From NCBI RefSeq assembly GCF_047303325.1, contig NZ_JBKBEX010000008.1, positions 1 through 64,000 on the forward strand: DNA of 64,000 nucleotides, read 5' to 3'. Below the pieces are notes generated by a model that worked only from the letters and a program-made list of their open reading frames with translations, had not been told where the DNA came from and searched no databases. How positions within the stretch are numbered: the stretch's first letter is position 1; the number at the start of each line of letters is the position of its first letter. Positions 55,121 through 63,702 of this stretch are shown piece by piece. The position numbers and the translations under genes are program-made. The stretch is from Polaromonas sp047303325. Lineage in GTDB: Bacteria > Pseudomonadota > Gammaproteobacteria > Burkholderiales > Burkholderiaceae_C.

Positions 55121-55564
55121 ATGAGTTCCCCGACACGACCGCAAGCCGAAGCCCGTAGCGCCTACAAAGCTTTCCGCGGCATCGGCACCCGCTGGTCCGA
55201 TAACGACATCTACGGCCACGTCAACAACGTCGTTTACTACAGCTGGTTCGACACCGCCGTCAACGGTCTGCTCATCGAACGCGGCGCCATCGACATCCAC
55301 AACGGCGGCGTGATCGGCCTGGTGATAGAGACCCAGTGCAACTACTTCGCACCGCTGGCCTTTCCCGAGCCCGTGGTGGCCGGAATCCGCGTGGCGCATG
55401 TGGGCTCGTCCAGCGTGCGCTACGAAGTGGCGCTGTTTCCCGGTGATGAGCGCCAGCTCTGCGCGGCCAGGGGCCATTTCATCCACGTTTACGTCGACCG
55501 CGCCACGCGCCGGCCGGCGCCGCTTCCGCCCGAACTGCTTTCCGTCTTGGAGACCCTCAGATGA
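55121..55564 (+). CDS. Acyl-CoA thioesterase, 4-hydroxybenzoyl-CoA thioesterase fold
   Basis: Single hot-dog domain of 147 residues that hydrolyses an acyl-CoA. The family signature TRWSDNDIYGHVNNVVYYSWFDTAVN (in parts) contains the catalytic aspartate and the start of the long helix. GLVIETQCNYFAPLAFPEPV forms the core sheet. The stop overlaps the next start (ATGA at 55561-55564), so it is coupled to the nitroreductase. The acyl substrate is not predictable. Confidence 0.92.
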   Translation: MSSPTRPQAEARSAYKAFRGIGTRWSDNDIYGHVNNVVYYSWFDTAVNGLLIERGAIDIHNGGVIGLVIETQCNYFAPLAFPEPVVAGIRVAHVGSSSVRYEVALFPGDERQLCAARGHFIHVYVDRATRRPAPLPPELLSVLETLR

Positions 55565-56307
55565 CCCAGGCATTGCCCGTGCTTCCCTATATCACCCCGC
55601 GCCAGGCCGGCGATGCGCGCAATGCGGTCGATGAAGCCATCGTGAGCCGCCAGTCGATACGCCAGTTTTTACCCAAGCCGGTGCCGCGCGAAACCCTCTC
55701 CCACCTGCTGGAGGTCGCCAGCCGCGCGCCCTCGGGCACCAACACCCAGCCGTGGAAAGCCTATGTGCTGCAGGGCGCGAGCCGCGACGCGCTGGTCGAA
55801 AAGGTCTGCCAGGCGCATGACGCGCTGCATGCCAACCCGGCGCTGGCGGCCGAGTACAAAGAGGAATACGACTACTACCCCGAGAAATGGGTGTCGCCCT
55901 ATATCGACCGGCGCCGTGCAAACGGCTGGGGCCTTTACGGCCTGCTGGGCATCACCAAGGGCGACAAGGACAGGATGCATGCGCAGCACCACCGCAATTT
56001 CAAATTCTTCGACGCACCCGTGGGCCTGATGTTCACGCTGGACCGCGTCATGGGCCGCGGCTCGCTGGTGGATTACGGCATGTTCATGCAAAACCTCATG
56101 GTGGCCGCGCGCGGCCTGGGCCTGCACACCTGCCCGCAGGCCGCCTGGAACGGTTTCGGAAAAATCATCCTGCCGCACATAGGCGCGGGTCCTGACGAGA
56201 TGCTGGTGTGCGGCATGTCGCTCGGCTATGCCGATGAGTCGGCGCTGGTTAATACCTTCAGAACGCCGCGCGTGCCGGCCACCGAGTTCACCACCTGGCT
56301 GGATTGA
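55561..56307 (+). CDS. Nitroreductase family FMN enzyme
   Basis: FMN-dependent NAD(P)H oxidoreductase of 248 residues. The flavin-binding start is AIVSRQSIRQFLPKPVPRETL, then ASRAPSGTNTQPWKAYVL. The middle MFTLDRVMGRGSLVDYGMFMQNLMVAARGLGLHTCPQ (in parts) and ending GMSLGYADES with the family's P-x-VNTFRTPR are intact. It resembles the longer nitroreductases of proteobacteria. It is coupled to the thioesterase gene and followed 13 nt later by the branched-chain transporter genes. The natural substrate is unknown. Confidence 0.92.
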   Translation: MTQALPVLPYITPRQAGDARNAVDEAIVSRQSIRQFLPKPVPRETLSHLLEVASRAPSGTNTQPWKAYVLQGASRDALVEKVCQAHDALHANPALAAEYKEEYDYYPEKWVSPYIDRRRANGWGLYGLLGITKGDKDRMHAQHHRNFKFFDAPVGLMFTLDRVMGRGSLVDYGMFMQNLMVAARGLGLHTCPQAAWNGFGKIILPHIGAGPDEMLVCGMSLGYADESALVNTFRTPRVPATEFTTWLD

Positions 56308-56320
56308 CTGGGCTGACTGG

Positions 56321-58201
56321 ATGACGTTTTCCCTGGTCCAGCTGTTAGGTGGACTGTCTTACGCCACCACACTGTTCCTGATGGCGGCGGGCCTCACGCT
56401 GATCTTCGGCGTGACCCGCATCGTGAATTTCGCACATGGCAGTTTTTTCATGCTGGGCGCGCTGTTCACGGCGCACTGGGTCGCCCATTGGTTTCCGGCC
56501 TGGGGCGAAAGCGCGCCGCTGTACTTGCTGGCCATTCTGATGGGAGCGGCCTGCGCGGGCCTGGCTGGCGCCGCGGCCGAGTTTTTGCTGCTCAGGCGCA
56601 TGAGCAGCGCGCCCGAGTTGTACCAGCTGGTCGCCACCTTCGGCCTGACGCTGGCGATGCACGACGCGATGCAATGGGGCTTCGGCCCTGACGAGGTGTT
56701 CGCGCCGCGCTTTCCGGGCCTCAAAGGCTCGGTGCAAATCGGCGATGAATTTTTTCCGGTCTATCAGCTTGCGATGATCGCGCTGGGCCCGCTGGTCTGG
56801 CTGGGCCTGCATTTGCTGCTGCGGCGCTCGCGTTTTGGCCAGCGTCTGCGCGCGGCCACGCAGGACCGCTCCATGCTCGCGGCGCTGGGCGTCAACCCGC
56901 GCCCGCTGATGCTGGGCGCCGTGGTGCTGGGCTGCGCGCTGGCGGGATTGGCCGGGGCGCTGCAGCTGCCGCGCGAGCCCGCCCACCTGCAGATGGACAT
57001 GAACGTGATCGTGGAGACCTTTGTGGTGGTGGTCACCGGCGGGCTGGGCAGCATAGGCGGCGCTTTTGTGGCGGCGCTGCTGATAGGGCTGGTCCACGCC
57101 TTCGGCATCAACGTGTTTCCGCAGGCTACGCTGGTCATCGTGTTCCTGACCATGGCCGTGGTGCTGGTGTTCCGGCCCCAGGGGCTCAACGGCAAGGCGG
57201 TCTCGGCGCTGGAGGCCGGCAGCGGCGTGCGCGAGGCGGCCCAGAAGTTCCGCGGCCTGGGCGTGGGCGCGGCCGGGTCTTCGGCCGTCGCTGTATCTTT
57301 TGTGCTGATGGCCGGCTTGGCCTGGGCGGGCGGGCCTTACTGGCAGGCGCTGGCGGGCGATGCGCTGATTCTCATGATTTTCGGCATCAGTTTGCAATCG
57401 ATGATGGCGCTGGGCGGCCTGGTCAGCTTCGGCCATGCCGCTTTTTTTGCGCTGGGCGCTTATGGCGCGGCGCTCTCGCACAGCCTCTGGGGCGCCTCGC
57501 TCCCGCTGGCGCTGGCGGCCGGTTGTGGCACGGCCCTGGCGGTGGCCGCGGTGTTCGGCGCGGCGGTGGTGCGCAGCAGCGGCGTGTACCTGGCCATGCT
57601 GTCGCTGGCGCTCGCGCAGGTCATCTGGGCCGGCGCCACGCAGTGGGTGGAACTCACCGGCGGCGACAATGGCCTGATAGGCCTCACGCTGGTCGGCGAG
57701 GAAGGCCGGCCGGTGTTTTACGCGCTGCTGGTGGGGCTGGCGCTGGTGGCCGTGGCGGCGCTGCGCTTTCTGGCGCGCTCAGTCCTGGGGGCGGCGCTGC
57801 AGGCCTTGCGCGACGCGCCTTTGCGCGCCTCGGCCTCGGGGCTGGCGGTGAACTGGCTTAAATACCGGATTTTTGTGGAGAGTGCCGTGCTCGCGGGCCT
57901 GGCCGGCGGCCTGTTTGCCGCGCACAAGGGTGCGGTGTTTCCTTCGCTCGCGTCCGTGTCCACCTCCGTCGATGCCTTGCTGGTGGTTTTGCTCGGCGGT
58001 GTGCACCAGCTCTGGGGCGCGGTCACGGGCAGCATTGTTCTGAGCTATGCCGGGGCTGAGTTGGGCCGCGAGGTCACTTACTGGCGCGGCCTGCTGGGTG
58101 TCTTCATCATGCTGATCATGGTGGCTTCGCCCTCGGGGCTGCTGGGCTTGCTGCCGCGCCTAGTTGGCGCCTGGCGGCGCAGCCTTGGAGGGAGCGCCTG
58201 A
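56321..58201 (+). CDS. Branched-chain amino acid ABC transporter permease, LivH-LivM fusion
   Basis: Inner-membrane protein of 626 residues joining two permease halves. Residues 1-295 are LivH-like (AAGLTLIFGVTRIVNFAHGSFFMLGA, GLRLRAATQDRSML-type EAA loop here GQRLRAATQDRSMLAALG, GGLGSIGGAFVAALLIGL, all in parts). Residues about 320-610 are LivM-like (LGGLVSFGHAAFFALGAYGAA, GAALQALRDAPLRASASGL, LLGGVHQLWGAVTGS). Both halves keep the cytoplasmic coupling loop for the two ATPases. The stop shares a base with the livG start. No receptor gene (LivK type) is adjacent. Confidence 0.93.
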   Translation: MTFSLVQLLGGLSYATTLFLMAAGLTLIFGVTRIVNFAHGSFFMLGALFTAHWVAHWFPAWGESAPLYLLAILMGAACAGLAGAAAEFLLLRRMSSAPELYQLVATFGLTLAMHDAMQWGFGPDEVFAPRFPGLKGSVQIGDEFFPVYQLAMIALGPLVWLGLHLLLRRSRFGQRLRAATQDRSMLAALGVNPRPLMLGAVVLGCALAGLAGALQLPREPAHLQMDMNVIVETFVVVVTGGLGSIGGAFVAALLIGLVHAFGINVFPQATLVIVFLTMAVVLVFRPQGLNGKAVSALEAGSGVREAAQKFRGLGVGAAGSSAVAVSFVLMAGLAWAGGPYWQALAGDALILMIFGISLQSMMALGGLVSFGHAAFFALGAYGAALSHSLWGASLPLALAAGCGTALAVAAVFGAAVVRSSGVYLAMLSLALAQVIWAGATQWVELTGGDNGLIGLTLVGEEGRPVFYALLVGLALVAVAALRFLARSVLGAALQALRDAPLRASASGLAVNWLKYRIFVESAVLAGLAGGLFAAHKGAVFPSLASVSTSVDALLVVLLGGVHQLWGAVTGSIVLSYAGAELGREVTYWRGLLGVFIMLIMVASPSGLLGLLPRLVGAWRRSLGGSA

Positions 58202-58971
58202 TGCTGCAGGTCCGGCAACTCGTCAAACATTTCGGCGGCCTGCGTGCCGTGGACGGCGTGAGTTTTGAGGTGGGGCTGGGCCAGTGTGTCGCCCTGATAG
58301 GCCCCAACGGCGCCGGCAAGTCCACCACCTTTGCCTGTATCGCGGGCCAGTACCCGCTCACGGGCGGTGACATCGCCTGGAACGGCCAGGCGCTGCAGGG
58401 GCTCAGCCCGCAGGCGCGGCTGCGGCTGGGGGTGGCGCGCAGCTTCCAGGTGGCCCAGGTGTTTGAAGCGCTCACGGTGCTGCAAAACGTGCAACTGGCA
58501 ATTCAGGCGCGCCTGGGCTTGCGGGCGATCTCCGCCTTCAGGAGCCTGGACGGCCAGGCGCGCGAGCCGGCCCTGGCGCTGCTGGAACAAACCGGCCTGC
58601 AGGCCTTGGCCGGGCAGGATGCGCTGAGCCTGCCCTATGGCGCGAAGAAGCGGCTTGAACTGGCCGTGGCGCTGGCGGCGCGGCCGCAGCTATTGCTGCT
58701 GGACGAGCCGGCCGCCGGCCTGGCCGGGCCCGAGCGCGCCGAACTGATGCAGCTCGTCAAGCGCCTGGCGGGGCAGGGCATGGCCGTGCTTTACACCGAA
58801 CACAATATGGACGCCGTGGCCGGTGTGGCCGACCGTGTGCTGGTGCTGATTGAAGGCCGGTTGGCCGCGCAGGGTTCGTTTGACGAGATTTCGCGCGACG
58901 CCGTGGTGCGCAGCCGCTACCTGGGCCAGGCCGGCGGCGAGGCCGGCAGCGGAGGAGGGGGCCATGCTTGA
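58201..58971 (+). CDS. livG: Branched-chain amino acid ABC transporter ATP-binding protein LivG
   Basis: ATPase subunit of 256 residues. Walker A is GPNGAGKSTTF, the Q-loop follows at ARSFQVAQVFEALTVLQNV, the signature-like LSLPYGAKKRLELA replaces LSYGQ, Walker B is LLLLDEPAAGL and the switch histidine lies in YTEHNMDAV. The LivG-specific long helical insert (IQARLGLRAISAFRSLDG) is present. The start overlaps the permease stop by one base and its end overlaps livF by 8 nt. Confidence 0.95.
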   Translation: MLQVRQLVKHFGGLRAVDGVSFEVGLGQCVALIGPNGAGKSTTFACIAGQYPLTGGDIAWNGQALQGLSPQARLRLGVARSFQVAQVFEALTVLQNVQLAIQARLGLRAISAFRSLDGQAREPALALLEQTGLQALAGQDALSLPYGAKKRLELAVALAARPQLLLLDEPAAGLAGPERAELMQLVKRLAGQGMAVLYTEHNMDAVAGVADRVLVLIEGRLAAQGSFDEISRDAVVRSRYLGQAGGEAGSGGGGHA

Positions 58972-59620
58972 GGTCGACAAACTCAATGCCTTCTACGGCC
59001 CGGCCCAGGCCTTGTTCGAGGTGTCGCTGAAAGTGGCGCCTGGTGAGCTGGTGGTGCTGCAGGGGTTGAACGGCGCCGGCAAGTCCACGCTGCTCAAGTC
59101 CGTGATGGGCCTGGAAGTGCGCACCGAAGGCCACGTCCGCTACCGCGATCCGGCGGGCCCTGAGGGCACGGGCCTGGCGGCGATTGAGCACTGGGCCACC
59201 CACCGCCGGGCCCAGGCCGGTCTGGGTTATGTCGCCGAAGACCGCCGGCTGTTCACCGAACTCACGGTGCGCGAGAACCTGCGCATCGCGGCGGGCCGCG
59301 ACCTGCAGGCTCAGGAGGCCAGGGCGCTAGATCTTTTCCCCGCGCTCAAGGCCATGCTGGGGCGCCGCGCCGACCAGATGAGCGGCGGCGAGCAGCAGAT
59401 GCTGGCGATTGCCCGCACGCTGATGACCGGCCCGCGCATCCTGCTGCTTGACGAGCCTTGCGAGGGCATTGCCCCCGTGCTGGTGGAAGCGATTCGCGAC
59501 GCGCTGCTGGCGCTGCGCGGACAAGGCCTGGGCTTGCTGGTGGCCGAGCAGAACCAGCTGCTGGCCGCCCGCGCTGACAGGCTGGTTTTGCTGGTTGCGG
59601 GTAAAGTCAGGGGTTCGTGA
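58964..59620 (+). CDS. livF: Branched-chain amino acid ABC transporter ATP-binding protein LivF
   Basis: Second ATPase, 218 residues, slightly shorter than the usual 235. Walker A is GLNGAGKSTLL, the LivF pattern YVAEDRRLFTELTVRENL is clear, the signature is MSGGEQQMLAIARTLM, Walker B is ILLLDEPCEGIAP and the end is VLLVAGKVRGS. GGAGGAGG precedes the ATG at 58964, inside the end of livG. Together with LivG and the fused permease it makes a complete membrane part of the transporter. Confidence 0.95.
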   Translation: MLEVDKLNAFYGPAQALFEVSLKVAPGELVVLQGLNGAGKSTLLKSVMGLEVRTEGHVRYRDPAGPEGTGLAAIEHWATHRRAQAGLGYVAEDRRLFTELTVRENLRIAAGRDLQAQEARALDLFPALKAMLGRRADQMSGGEQQMLAIARTLMTGPRILLLDEPCEGIAPVLVEAIRDALLALRGQGLGLLVAEQNQLLAARADRLVLLVAGKVRGS

Positions 59621-59694
59621 AGAAAGACCCGCTTCTTTCCCGTTTTTCTCTTTTCCCTCCTCTTTTTAATCCTCCCTTCCTTCAAAGGACCCCC
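59621..59694 (+). other. Pyrimidine-rich leader before the FKBP gene
   Basis: From about 59631 to 59683 the plus strand is almost only C and T, ending just before AAAGGA, the FKBP ribosome site. It has no hairpin and no obvious promoter. Such a tract could be a Rho-sensitive or unstructured leader, but the role is unknown. Confidence 0.3.
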
Positions 59695-60051
59695 ATGAGC
59701 AACATCACCACCACCGCCTCCGGCCTGCAGTACGAAGACACCGTGCTGGGCACCGGCGCTATCGCCAAGGCCGGCCAGAACGTCAAGGTCCACTACACCG
59801 GCTGGCTTTACAACGACGGTGTGCAGGGTGCCAAGTTCGACTCCAGCAAGGACCGCGGCCAGCCTTTCGAGTTCTCGCTGGGCGCTGGCCAGGTCATCCG
59901 CGGCTGGGACGAGGGCGTGCAGGGCATGTCGGTGGGCGGCACGCGCCGCCTGATCATTCCGGCCGCGCTGGGCTACGGCGCGCGCGGCGCCGGCGGCGTG
60001 ATTCCGCCGAATGCGACCCTGCTGTTCGAAGTGGATTTCCTCGGTACCTGA
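59695..60051 (+). CDS. FKBP-type peptidyl-prolyl cis-trans isomerase
   Basis: Small soluble prolyl isomerase of 118 residues, a single FKBP domain. The fold's active-site residues are visible: VKVHYTGWLYN, GAKFDSSKDRGQPFEFSLGAGQVIRGWDEGVQGM (in parts), GTRRLIIPAALGYGARG and IPPNATLLFEVDFL. It has no signal peptide and so acts in the cytosol on protein folding. AAAGGA precedes the ATG; the upstream open extension is the pyrimidine-rich leader. Confidence 0.95.
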   Translation: MSNITTTASGLQYEDTVLGTGAIAKAGQNVKVHYTGWLYNDGVQGAKFDSSKDRGQPFEFSLGAGQVIRGWDEGVQGMSVGGTRRLIIPAALGYGARGAGGVIPPNATLLFEVDFLGT

Positions 60052-60149
60052 GCCGGTGCGTTGGATGCCCGCCGGCATGGTTTGCTGCGGGTTTGTTCAC
60101 CTGATTAACCGCCAAGGCGCCCCGGCGCCGCGGCCCTCAAGCGTTCTCC

Positions 60150-61346
60150 ATGATCATCACCAGTTTGCTCGACACTGACTTGTACAAGTTCACCATGATG
60201 CAGGTGGTCTTGCACCAGTTTCCGGGCGCCGAGGTGGAGTACCGCTTCAAGTGCCGCAATGCCGGCGCGCCGGGCATAGGCGACCTTGCGCCCTATGTGA
60301 CCGAGATACGCGAGGAAATCCGCGGCCTGTGCAACCTGCGGTTCCAGGATGCCGAGCTGGCCTACCTCAAGGCCATGCGCTTCATCAAGAGCGACTTTGT
60401 CGACTTCCTCGGCATCTTCCGGCTCAATGAAAAATACGTGAGCGTAACGGCGCTGCCCTCGGGCGAGATCGAGGTGTCCATCAAGGGCCCCTGGCTGCAC
60501 ACCATCCTGTTCGAGATTCCGGTGCTGGCCATCATCAACGAGGTCTACTTCCGCAACACGCAGAAAAAAGCCGACTTCGCCGAAGGCCGCAGGCGGCTGG
60601 ATACCAAGATTGGAGAGTTGCAGGCCGAAGGCCTGGGCGCGCTCAAGATCGCCGATTACGGCACACGCCGCCGCTTCGGCAAGGCCTGGCACGAGGAAGT
60701 GCTGCGCACGCTGGCCGGGCGCCTTGGCACGGGGATGCAGGGGCAGTTCGCCGGCACCAGCAACGTGCTGTTCGCGATGAAGCTGGGCCTGACGCCGCTG
60801 GGCACCATGGCGCACGAATACCTGCAGGCCTGCCAGGCGCTGGGGCCGCGGCTGCGCGACAGCCAGGTGTTCGCTTTTGAATCGTGGGCCAAGGAATACC
60901 GCGGCGACCTCGGTATCGCGCTGTCCGATGTCTACGGCATGAGCGCCTTTCTGCGCGACTTCGACATGTACTTCTGCAAGCTGTTCGACGGCGCGCGCCA
61001 TGACAGCGGAGACCCCTTCCAGTGGGGCGAGCGCATGCTCGCGCATTACACGAAGAACCGCGTCGACCCCAAAACCAAGACGCTGATCTTCAGCGACGGC
61101 CTCACGGTGCCGCGCACCATAGAGCTGTACCACCAGTTCAAGGGCCGCTGCCAGCTGGCCTTCGGCATAGGCACCAACCTGACCAACGACCTCGGTTACG
61201 AGCCGCTGCAGATCGTCATCAAGATGATCCGCTGCAACGGCCAGCCGGTGGCCAAACTGTCGGACACTCCTTCCAAGAACATGTGCGATGACGAAAAATA
61301 CCTGGCCTACCTGCGCCAGGTGTTTGAAATCGCCTCACCGGCATAA
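60150..61346 (+). CDS. pncB: Nicotinate phosphoribosyltransferase
   Basis: Salvage enzyme that joins nicotinate with PRPP to form nicotinate mononucleotide, using ATP. The 398-residue length is that of the E. coli type. The start SLLDTDLYKFTMMQVVLHQFP is the PncB N-terminus. YGTRRRFGKAWHEEVLR, GTSNVLFAMKLGLTPLGTMAHE (with the phosphorylated histidine candidate), ARHDSGDPFQWGERML and FGIGTNLTNDLG follow in order. It stands 98 nt after the FKBP gene and has no NAD-related neighbours. Confidence 0.97.
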   Translation: MIITSLLDTDLYKFTMMQVVLHQFPGAEVEYRFKCRNAGAPGIGDLAPYVTEIREEIRGLCNLRFQDAELAYLKAMRFIKSDFVDFLGIFRLNEKYVSVTALPSGEIEVSIKGPWLHTILFEIPVLAIINEVYFRNTQKKADFAEGRRRLDTKIGELQAEGLGALKIADYGTRRRFGKAWHEEVLRTLAGRLGTGMQGQFAGTSNVLFAMKLGLTPLGTMAHEYLQACQALGPRLRDSQVFAFESWAKEYRGDLGIALSDVYGMSAFLRDFDMYFCKLFDGARHDSGDPFQWGERMLAHYTKNRVDPKTKTLIFSDGLTVPRTIELYHQFKGRCQLAFGIGTNLTNDLGYEPLQIVIKMIRCNGQPVAKLSDTPSKNMCDDEKYLAYLRQVFEIASPA

Positions 61347-61382
61347 TCGACCGCTTACTTATCTTTTATCCGAAACCAGCGC

Positions 61383-62675
61383 GTGGCTATTGCAGGTATC
61401 CCCCTTGATTTTGTATTGTTCGGCCTGACGCTGCTCGGTGTGGCGCTGTTGCACCGGCACACGCTCAAGGTGGCGCTGACGGGCCTGGCGGTGATCACGC
61501 TCTACAAGCTTGCGCTGGGCGATTTTTCCGGTACGCCCGGCCTGGGTGGCCTGCTGCAATTGCTGGCCCACGAGTGGGTGACGCTGGCCAACCTGCTGGG
61601 CCTGCTGCTGGGTTTCGCGCTGCTGTCCGACCACTTCGAAAAAAGCGGTATTCCGGCGCTGTTGCCGCGCTACCTGCCCGACGACTGGAAGGGCGGCTTC
61701 GTGATGCTGCTGCTGGTTTTTGTGCTCTCCAGCTTTCTCGACAACATCGCGGCGGCCATGATAGGCGGCACCATGGCGTCCGTGCTCTACCGCAAGCGCG
61801 TGCACATCGGCTTCCTGGCCGCCATCGTGGCCGCCAGCAACGCGGGCGGCTCGGGCAGCGTGGTGGGCGACACCACCACCACCATGATGTGGATTGCCGG
61901 CGTCTCGCCGGGCCAGGTGTTCGAATCCTATGCGGGCGCTGTGGTGGCGCTGGCCATCTTCGGCGTGGTCGCCGCGCGCCAGCAGCATGCGTTCCAGCCC
62001 ATCATGAAGGACGCCGCGCCTGGCGCGCAACTGCACTGGGCGCGCCTGGGCATCGTCGCCATCATCCTGCTGTCGGCGGTGGCCGCCAATGTGTACTTCA
62101 ACCTGCGCGACCCCGGGGTGCTGGAGCGGCTTCCGGTAATAGGCATCGCCGTCTGGGTGGCGATCGCGCTGACCACGCCCTGGCGGCGTTCCAACTGGGC
62201 CCTGCTGCCCGAGGCCGCGCGCGGCAGCGTCTTCCTGCTGTCGCTGGTGCTGTGCGCCTCCATGATGCCGGTGCAGCACCTGCCGGGCGCCAGTTGGCAA
62301 ACCGCTTTCGGCCTGGGCTTCGTGAGCGCGGTGTTCGACAACATCCCGCTCACGGCGCTGGCCCTGCACCAGGGCGGCTACGACTGGGGTTTTCTGGCCT
62401 ATGCCGTCGGCTTTGGCGGCAGCATGCTGTGGTTCGGCTCCTCGGCCGGCGTGGCGCTGGCCAATATGTACCCCGAGGCCAGGTCCGTCGTCGCCTGGCT
62501 CAAGGGCGGCTGGCATGTGGCGCTGGGCTATGTGGTCGGTTTCTTCGTGCTGCTGGCCGTGCTGGGCTGGCACCCCGATGCGCCCCGGGTCCGGCAAGCT
62601 GCGGGCAATTCACCTGTTACATCGGCTGCTTATTCTTCTGCCGAATCGCTAGCATCGACTTTCACCTCACCCTGA
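61383..62675 (+). CDS. Ion transporter superfamily permease (citrate/Na+:H+ antiporter-like)
   Basis: Integral membrane protein of 430 residues with about eleven hydrophobic segments and two-fold internal symmetry. The hairpin motifs SNAGGSGSVVGDTTTTMMW in the first half and FDNIPLTALAL with GGSMLWFGSSAGVALANMYPEA (in parts) in the second match the substrate sites of the ArsB/NhaD/CitM group. LSSFLDNIAAAMIGGTMA is another such element. It most resembles NhaD or citrate carriers; the transported ion is uncertain. The start is GTG at 61383 with a weak ribosome site. It ends just before a hydroxyacid dehydrogenase. Confidence 0.85.
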   Translation: MAIAGIPLDFVLFGLTLLGVALLHRHTLKVALTGLAVITLYKLALGDFSGTPGLGGLLQLLAHEWVTLANLLGLLLGFALLSDHFEKSGIPALLPRYLPDDWKGGFVMLLLVFVLSSFLDNIAAAMIGGTMASVLYRKRVHIGFLAAIVAASNAGGSGSVVGDTTTTMMWIAGVSPGQVFESYAGAVVALAIFGVVAARQQHAFQPIMKDAAPGAQLHWARLGIVAIILLSAVAANVYFNLRDPGVLERLPVIGIAVWVAIALTTPWRRSNWALLPEAARGSVFLLSLVLCASMMPVQHLPGASWQTAFGLGFVSAVFDNIPLTALALHQGGYDWGFLAYAVGFGGSMLWFGSSAGVALANMYPEARSVVAWLKGGWHVALGYVVGFFVLLAVLGWHPDAPRVRQAAGNSPVTSAAYSSAESLASTFTSP

Positions 62676-62682
62676 AACCATC

Positions 62683-63669
62683 ATGAGCAAACCCAAAATC
62701 TTGGTCGCGCGCGCCGTGTTCCCCGAGGTCATCGCCCGCCTGGAGCAGCATTTCGAAGTCGAGTCCAACCAGGTCGACGAGACCTGGTCCAAGGCCCAGC
62801 TGACCGAGCGCCTCAAGGGCAAGGACGGCGCCTTCACCACCGGAAGCGACAAAATTGATGCGGAGGTGCTGGCCGCCTGCCCGGGACTGAAAATCTGCGC
62901 CAACATGGCCGTGGGCTACAACAACTTCGACATCGACGCGATGACGGCGGCCGGTGTGCTGGCCACCAACGCACCCGACGTGCTGACCGAAACCACGGCC
63001 GACTTCGGCTTTGCGCTGCTGATGGCCACCGCCCGCCGCGTCACCGAGAGCGAGCATTACCTGCGTGCCGGCAAATGGACCAAATGGAGCTACGACATGT
63101 TCGCCGGCTCCGACATCCACGGCGCCACGCTGGGCATCCTGGGCATGGGCCGCATAGGGCAGGGCATTGCCAAACGCGGCGCCCATGGCTTCGGCATGAA
63201 GGTGATTTACCACAACCGTTCGCGTCTGGACGCGGCGCTGGAAGCCGAATGCAAGGCCAGCTACGTCGGCAAGGAAGAGCTGCTCAGGACAGCCGACCAC
63301 CTGGTGTTGGTCCTGCCTTACTCTCCAGCCTCTCATCACACCATAGGCGCCGCGGAGCTGGCCTTGATGAAGCCAACCGCTAACCTGATCAACATCGCAC
63401 GCGGCGGCATCGTGGACGATGCCGCGCTGGCCGCGGCCCTGCGTGACAAGCGCATCGCGGCCGCCGGGCTGGACGTATTCGAAGGCGAGCCCAAGGTACA
63501 CCCGGACTTGCTGACCGTGCCCAATGTGGTGTTGACTCCCCATATCGCCAGCGCCACCATTCCCACGCGCATGGCCATGGCGAGCCTCGCCGCCGACAAC
63601 CTGATCGCGTTTTTCAGCGGCAAGAAGCCGCTGACCCCGCTCAATCCTGCGGTACTGGCCGGCCAATAA
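62683..63669 (+). CDS. D-isomer-specific 2-hydroxyacid dehydrogenase (glyoxylate/hydroxypyruvate reductase B-like)
   Basis: NAD(P)-dependent reductase of 328 residues. The nucleotide motif is LGILGMGRIGQGIAKR. Catalytic residues sit in NIARGGIVDDAAL (arginine), VFEGEPKV (glutamate) and LTPHIASAT (histidine). ICANMAVGYNNFDIDAM and TETTADFGFALLMATARR match the GhrB and glycerate dehydrogenase branch. It begins 7 nt after the transporter gene. It could reduce hydroxypyruvate, glyoxylate or 2-ketogluconate; the sequence does not decide. Confidence 0.92.
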   Translation: MSKPKILVARAVFPEVIARLEQHFEVESNQVDETWSKAQLTERLKGKDGAFTTGSDKIDAEVLAACPGLKICANMAVGYNNFDIDAMTAAGVLATNAPDVLTETTADFGFALLMATARRVTESEHYLRAGKWTKWSYDMFAGSDIHGATLGILGMGRIGQGIAKRGAHGFGMKVIYHNRSRLDAALEAECKASYVGKEELLRTADHLVLVLPYSPASHHTIGAAELALMKPTANLINIARGGIVDDAALAAALRDKRIAAAGLDVFEGEPKVHPDLLTVPNVVLTPHIASATIPTRMAMASLAADNLIAFFSGKKPLTPLNPAVLAGQ

Positions 63670-63702
63670 GCAGGAAGAAGACGGTAAGCGGACAATGAAC
63701 TC

